The translations under genes were made by a program, and so were the position numbers. A stretch of DNA of 64,000 bases from Paenibacillus sp. 19GGS1-52 (GTDB lineage Bacteria > Bacillota > Bacilli > Paenibacillales > Paenibacillaceae): contig NZ_CP059724.1 of the NCBI RefSeq assembly GCF_022369515.1, positions 3,720,001-3,784,000 of the forward strand. The letters run 5' to 3'. Below the pieces are notes generated by a model that was not told the origin of the DNA, made no database searches, and was given only the letters and a program-made list of their open reading frames with translations. Of the stretch, positions 61,927-64,000 are shown piece after piece; position 1 is the stretch's first letter; every line of letters starts with the position of its first letter.

Positions 61927-63219
61927 TTACAATAGCGTTTTAAGTCCATACTGGACGGCAATATGTCTAACCTCTTTCAGTGAACCCATCCATCTTCTAC
62001 GTTGTCTTTTCTTGGCATACCACCGGGTTAATCGCTGCAAAATATACCAGTCCAACTTGGCTAATCTCTTTTGGCTGTAGTTCGTGTAGTAATAATTTCT
62101 CCATCCTTGGATCTTTGGATTGAGCCATTTCACCTGTTCCGCAAACGATTTCGAGCGCATGCTCGGGGGAGCCAATCTTTCTTTGACCACCTCTCGAATG
62201 CGTTCCTCTGCCTTTTTCGTTAGCCACTGTTGTGTGGTGTAGTACACCTTGCCTTGGGATGTTTCTGCTCTCGTTTTTCGGTGATGCATCCCCAAGAAGT
62301 CGAATCCTTCGTCTCCCGTCCATAATCCTACAATGCGGGTTTTGGTCGGGTCTAGGGTTAACTCCAAACGCTCCATGATTTTGCGTATGAGCTCATACGC
62401 ATGTTCGGCGTCCTTTTTCGTTTTGCAAACCACTACAAAGTCGTCTGCATACCTCGTGAGCTCCCCTACTCCTTTCCCGTGTTTCTCCCACAATTGGTCG
62501 AAGTAATTTAGATAGATATTCGCAAGGAGCGGTGAAATCACGCCTCCTTGCGGAGTCCCTAAATCCGAGCGTCTTACCGTTCCTTCTTCCATAACTCCCG
62601 CTTGTAGCCACTTCCTCATTAATTTCAGTATCCGCCTGTCATTGATACGCATTTGCACCAATTTCATAAGCTTTTCTTGATTAATGTTGTCGAAGTAGCC
62701 TTGGATATCGACGTCGACTACCCAATTTCCTTTGCGGTTGCAGGCTTTACGAATACGTTCCAACGCCCCTTTAGCACTTCGTTTCGGGCGAAAACCGAAG
62801 GATACTTCCTCAAAGTCGGCTTCAAAGATGGGCTCAATTACTAGTTTGGTTGCCATCTGTAGGACTCGATCGCGCACAGTGGGTATACCTAATGGCCTTT
62901 GCTTGCCATCCTTCTTCGGGATATAGTGTCGCCGTACAGGTTGCGGATGGTAGTTGCCTTCTTTAAGCTCTCGCTCACAGGCCTTGAGAAACGGTATTTC
63001 TCCTTGTTCCTCAATATCTGCTAGCGTCACGGCATCTACTCCTGCGGCCCCCTTATTGGCTTTCACTCGCTTCCACGCTTCGCACAGTACATCCCACCGA
63101 TAGATCTTGTCATACAATGCATGGAATTTACGCTTTTTGTTCGCCTTGGCCGCATGACCTAGCTTTTCTTGGAGTTGTTGAACTTTTTCCTTGGGTGTCG
63201 TTAGCCGGTTGGCATTCAC
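61927..63219 (-). CDS. Group II intron reverse transcriptase/maturase (LtrA-like)
   Basis: The 430-residue protein has an RT domain with [75 protein letters not shown] and the catalytic [10 protein letters not shown] (YADD 257-260). A group II intron maturase domain X follows (about 330-425; [20 protein letters not shown]). No HNH endonuclease domain is present, as in class C introns. GGAGG lies 12 bases before the ATG. The 5' flanking 63220-63755 is non-coding intron RNA. Confidence 0.95.
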   Translation of the reverse strand: MNANRLTTPKEKVQQLQEKLGHAAKANKKRKFHALYDKIYRWDVLCEAWKRVKANKGAAGVDAVTLADIEEQGEIPFLKACERELKEGNYHPQPVRRHYIPKKDGKQRPLGIPTVRDRVLQMATKLVIEPIFEADFEEVSFGFRPKRSAKGALERIRKACNRKGNWVVDVDIQGYFDNINQEKLMKLVQMRINDRRILKLMRKWLQAGVMEEGTVRRSDLGTPQGGVISPLLANIYLNYFDQLWEKHGKGVGELTRYADDFVVVCKTKKDAEHAYELIRKIMERLELTLDPTKTRIVGLWTGDEGFDFLGMHHRKTRAETSQGKVYYTTQQWLTKKAEERIREVVKERLAPPSMRSKSFAEQVKWLNPKIQGWRNYYYTNYSQKRLAKLDWYILQRLTRWYAKKRQRRRWMGSLKEVRHIAVQYGLKTLL

Positions 63220-63755
63220 TCACTCGTACCTCCTCCAAAAGCATAAACAAAGCAGGGCTCCTTCCCTCCCTAAGGTTATGTTGTCCTTAGGTTCTTCGGT
63301 ACTATGAGCCCCTCGGACTCCCTTCCCACAGACGTTTCACTTCGTCTTTTGGACTTATAGAGCGTCTCTTTACGGATTCCTAAAAAAAAAAAAAAATTCG
63401 TGTGGGGGAGGGTCTCCCCAGTTCACTGCATTATCTTTCAAACCCATGCCGTTCCCTATACGCCGGAGGATTCTTCACTGCTGCTCCAAGTTCTGCACAG
63501 TTTCCATGGCCTTCGTCTATATTCTCGAGACTCGGCACCCTCTTTTCCCCTTTGCAGGGCCTTTTTGACGACGCGGCAGGATTCACTTCATGTTGCGGCC
63601 TGGATTGTCGCTCGCCCTGTCTCTGACAGGTACTTTTGTCGATGCGCTTTTACACACAGATTTCTCCATGCGCAAGCATCCTAGCTACCAAGGTGGCTTG
63701 GCCCCTCCTTGGGTTGGACTTTCACCAACTAGATAATGCGTGCCTCTGGGCACGC

Positions 63756-63797
63756 AAAAAAAATAAAAGCTACAAGAAAGTTACTTTCTTGTAGCTC
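63756..63797 (-). terminator. Intrinsic terminator, likely attenuator of the ABC-F gene
   Basis: On the minus strand AGCTACAAGAAAG, TAA, CTTTCTTGTAGCT forms a 13-bp stem followed by TTTATTTTTTTT. The group II intron begins right after. Its right arm can also pair with an upstream segment (63867-63879), which would disrupt the terminator. Confidence 0.8.
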
Positions 63798-63813
63798 AAA
63801 TAAATACAGAAAT

Positions 63814-63882
63814 CTAGCCCACTAGTGGAGTTAGATAAAGATATCCCGTTTGAGTTAAAAAGATATAGTAACTTTCTTGCAT
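63814..63882 (-). CDS. Possible leader ORF overlapping the anti-terminator (22 codons)
   Basis: ATG 63882 opens MQESYYIFLTQTGYLYLTPL and ends with VG and TAG just before the terminator. No clear ribosome binding site precedes it. Its first codons contain CAAGAAAGTTACT, which is complementary to the terminator right arm. Confidence 0.35.
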   Translation of the reverse strand: MQESYYIFLTQTGYLYLTPLVG

Positions 63883-63925
63883 ATAAAGAATAAAACACGC
63901 GAAAAATATCGCTCTGATTGTTTTA

Positions 63926-63976
63926 TTATTTTATAAAATCAGCAAGAAAATTCCACATTATATCTTTCAACTCCAT
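63926..63976 (-). CDS. Possible leader peptide of the ABC-F attenuator (16 codons)
   Basis: ATG 63976 opens MELKDIMWNFLADFIK and stops with TAA; an inner ATG (MWNFLADFIK) has GGAG 12 bases upstream. The coding segment GTTGAAAGATATA (63971-63959) can pair with TATATCTTTTTAAC (63867-63854), so ribosome stalling here would change the leader fold. The promoter lies beyond the right edge or is not visible. Confidence 0.4.
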   Translation of the reverse strand: MELKDIMWNFLADFIK

Positions 63977-64000
63977 TCCGTTAATTAAGTTAACCTTAAC

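Larger units (their letters stand above)
61826..63755 (-). mobile_element. Group II intron, bacterial class C-like, with ORF
   Basis: A complete element on the minus strand. The 5' end lies near GCGTGCCC at about 63755, right after the T-tract of a terminator. Domain I contains CTAGTTGGTGAAAGTCCAAC near 63735-63716. The RT ORF sits in domain IV, domain V is at 61865-61895 and domain VI follows with the GGGGCTGG/CCAGCCCC stem, ending near 61826 before the ABC-F ribosome binding site. Insertion just after an intrinsic terminator hairpin is the hallmark of class C introns. The exact splice points are estimated to within a few bases. A run of 14 A (63383-63396) lies in domain II-IV. Confidence 0.85.

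Noticed and set aside
63383..63396. Run of 14 A
   Set aside because: It lies in non-coding intron RNA; such homopolymers vary in length and may partly be a sequencing artefact, so no function is claimed.
63400..63684. Plus-strand ORFs of 74 and 94 codons
   Set aside because: They are antisense to structured domains of the group II intron.

Overview
The window looks like the chromosome of a Paenibacillus-type member of the Firmicutes. Signs of this are moderate GC with purine-rich AGGAGG ribosome binding sites, occasional TTG and GTG starts, a YesM/YesN two-component pair beside an LplABC-type sugar importer and a large set of glycoside hydrolases, a YojF-BshB2 bacillithiol pair, a Firmicutes BirA box and an energy-coupling-factor (ECF) biotin importer. 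Names rest on motif and domain recognition in the sequence itself; no database search was possible. I see no rRNA, tRNA or CRISPR array.

Layout. 1-3300: a cut-off serine hydrolase behind an SGNH hydrolase, an IS3-type transposase scrap, and an orphan GT61 glycosyltransferase. 3300-6100: a scrap of a PEP-synthase-like gene, then a WYL regulator divergent from two small genes that resemble Lactobacillales proteins. 6100-13000: small regulator/exporter/reductase units (TrmB+MFS, OYE, TetR, a broken AraC gene) mixed with several decayed genes, including two truncated genes joined 5' end to 5' end near 12000 and a nitronate monooxygenase relic. 13000-17450: biotin uptake operon bioY-(small ORFs)-ecfA1-ecfA2-ecfT with a BirA operator, and birA divergent. 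17500-23100: serine hydrolase, GDPD, TetR, ketopantoate reductase-like, HSL-type esterase and CD3324-like protein.

23110-43236 is the heart of the window: ten co-directional minus-strand genes in about 20 kb. In transcription order they are sensor kinase, response regulator, secreted GH85 endo-beta-N-acetylglucosaminidase, solute-binding lipoprotein, two permeases, GH3, GH38, GH125 and a GH5-like enzyme. The gene set reads as an N-glycan (high-mannose) harvesting system: release outside, import, stepwise trimming inside. Two near-identical 57-bp palindromic repeats lie inside this cluster.

43400-59150: esterase, yojF-bshB2 operon, YdeI-like and GNAT proteins, a TetR-MFS unit with a 19-bp inverted repeat, LysR/MFS, TetR, a MarR regulator divergent from a zinc-free MDR reductase whose 3' end is fused to an aldo/keto reductase tail, a large GH2 enzyme, and a VOC/nitroreductase unit behind a fourfold GTATAC operator.

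59150-64000: small unknown genes and an Lsa/Vga-like ABC-F ribosome protection gene. Upstream of it lies what looks like a leader-peptide attenuator, and a group II intron (with its reverse transcriptase) sits directly after the attenuator T-tract, separating it from the ABC-F gene it would control.
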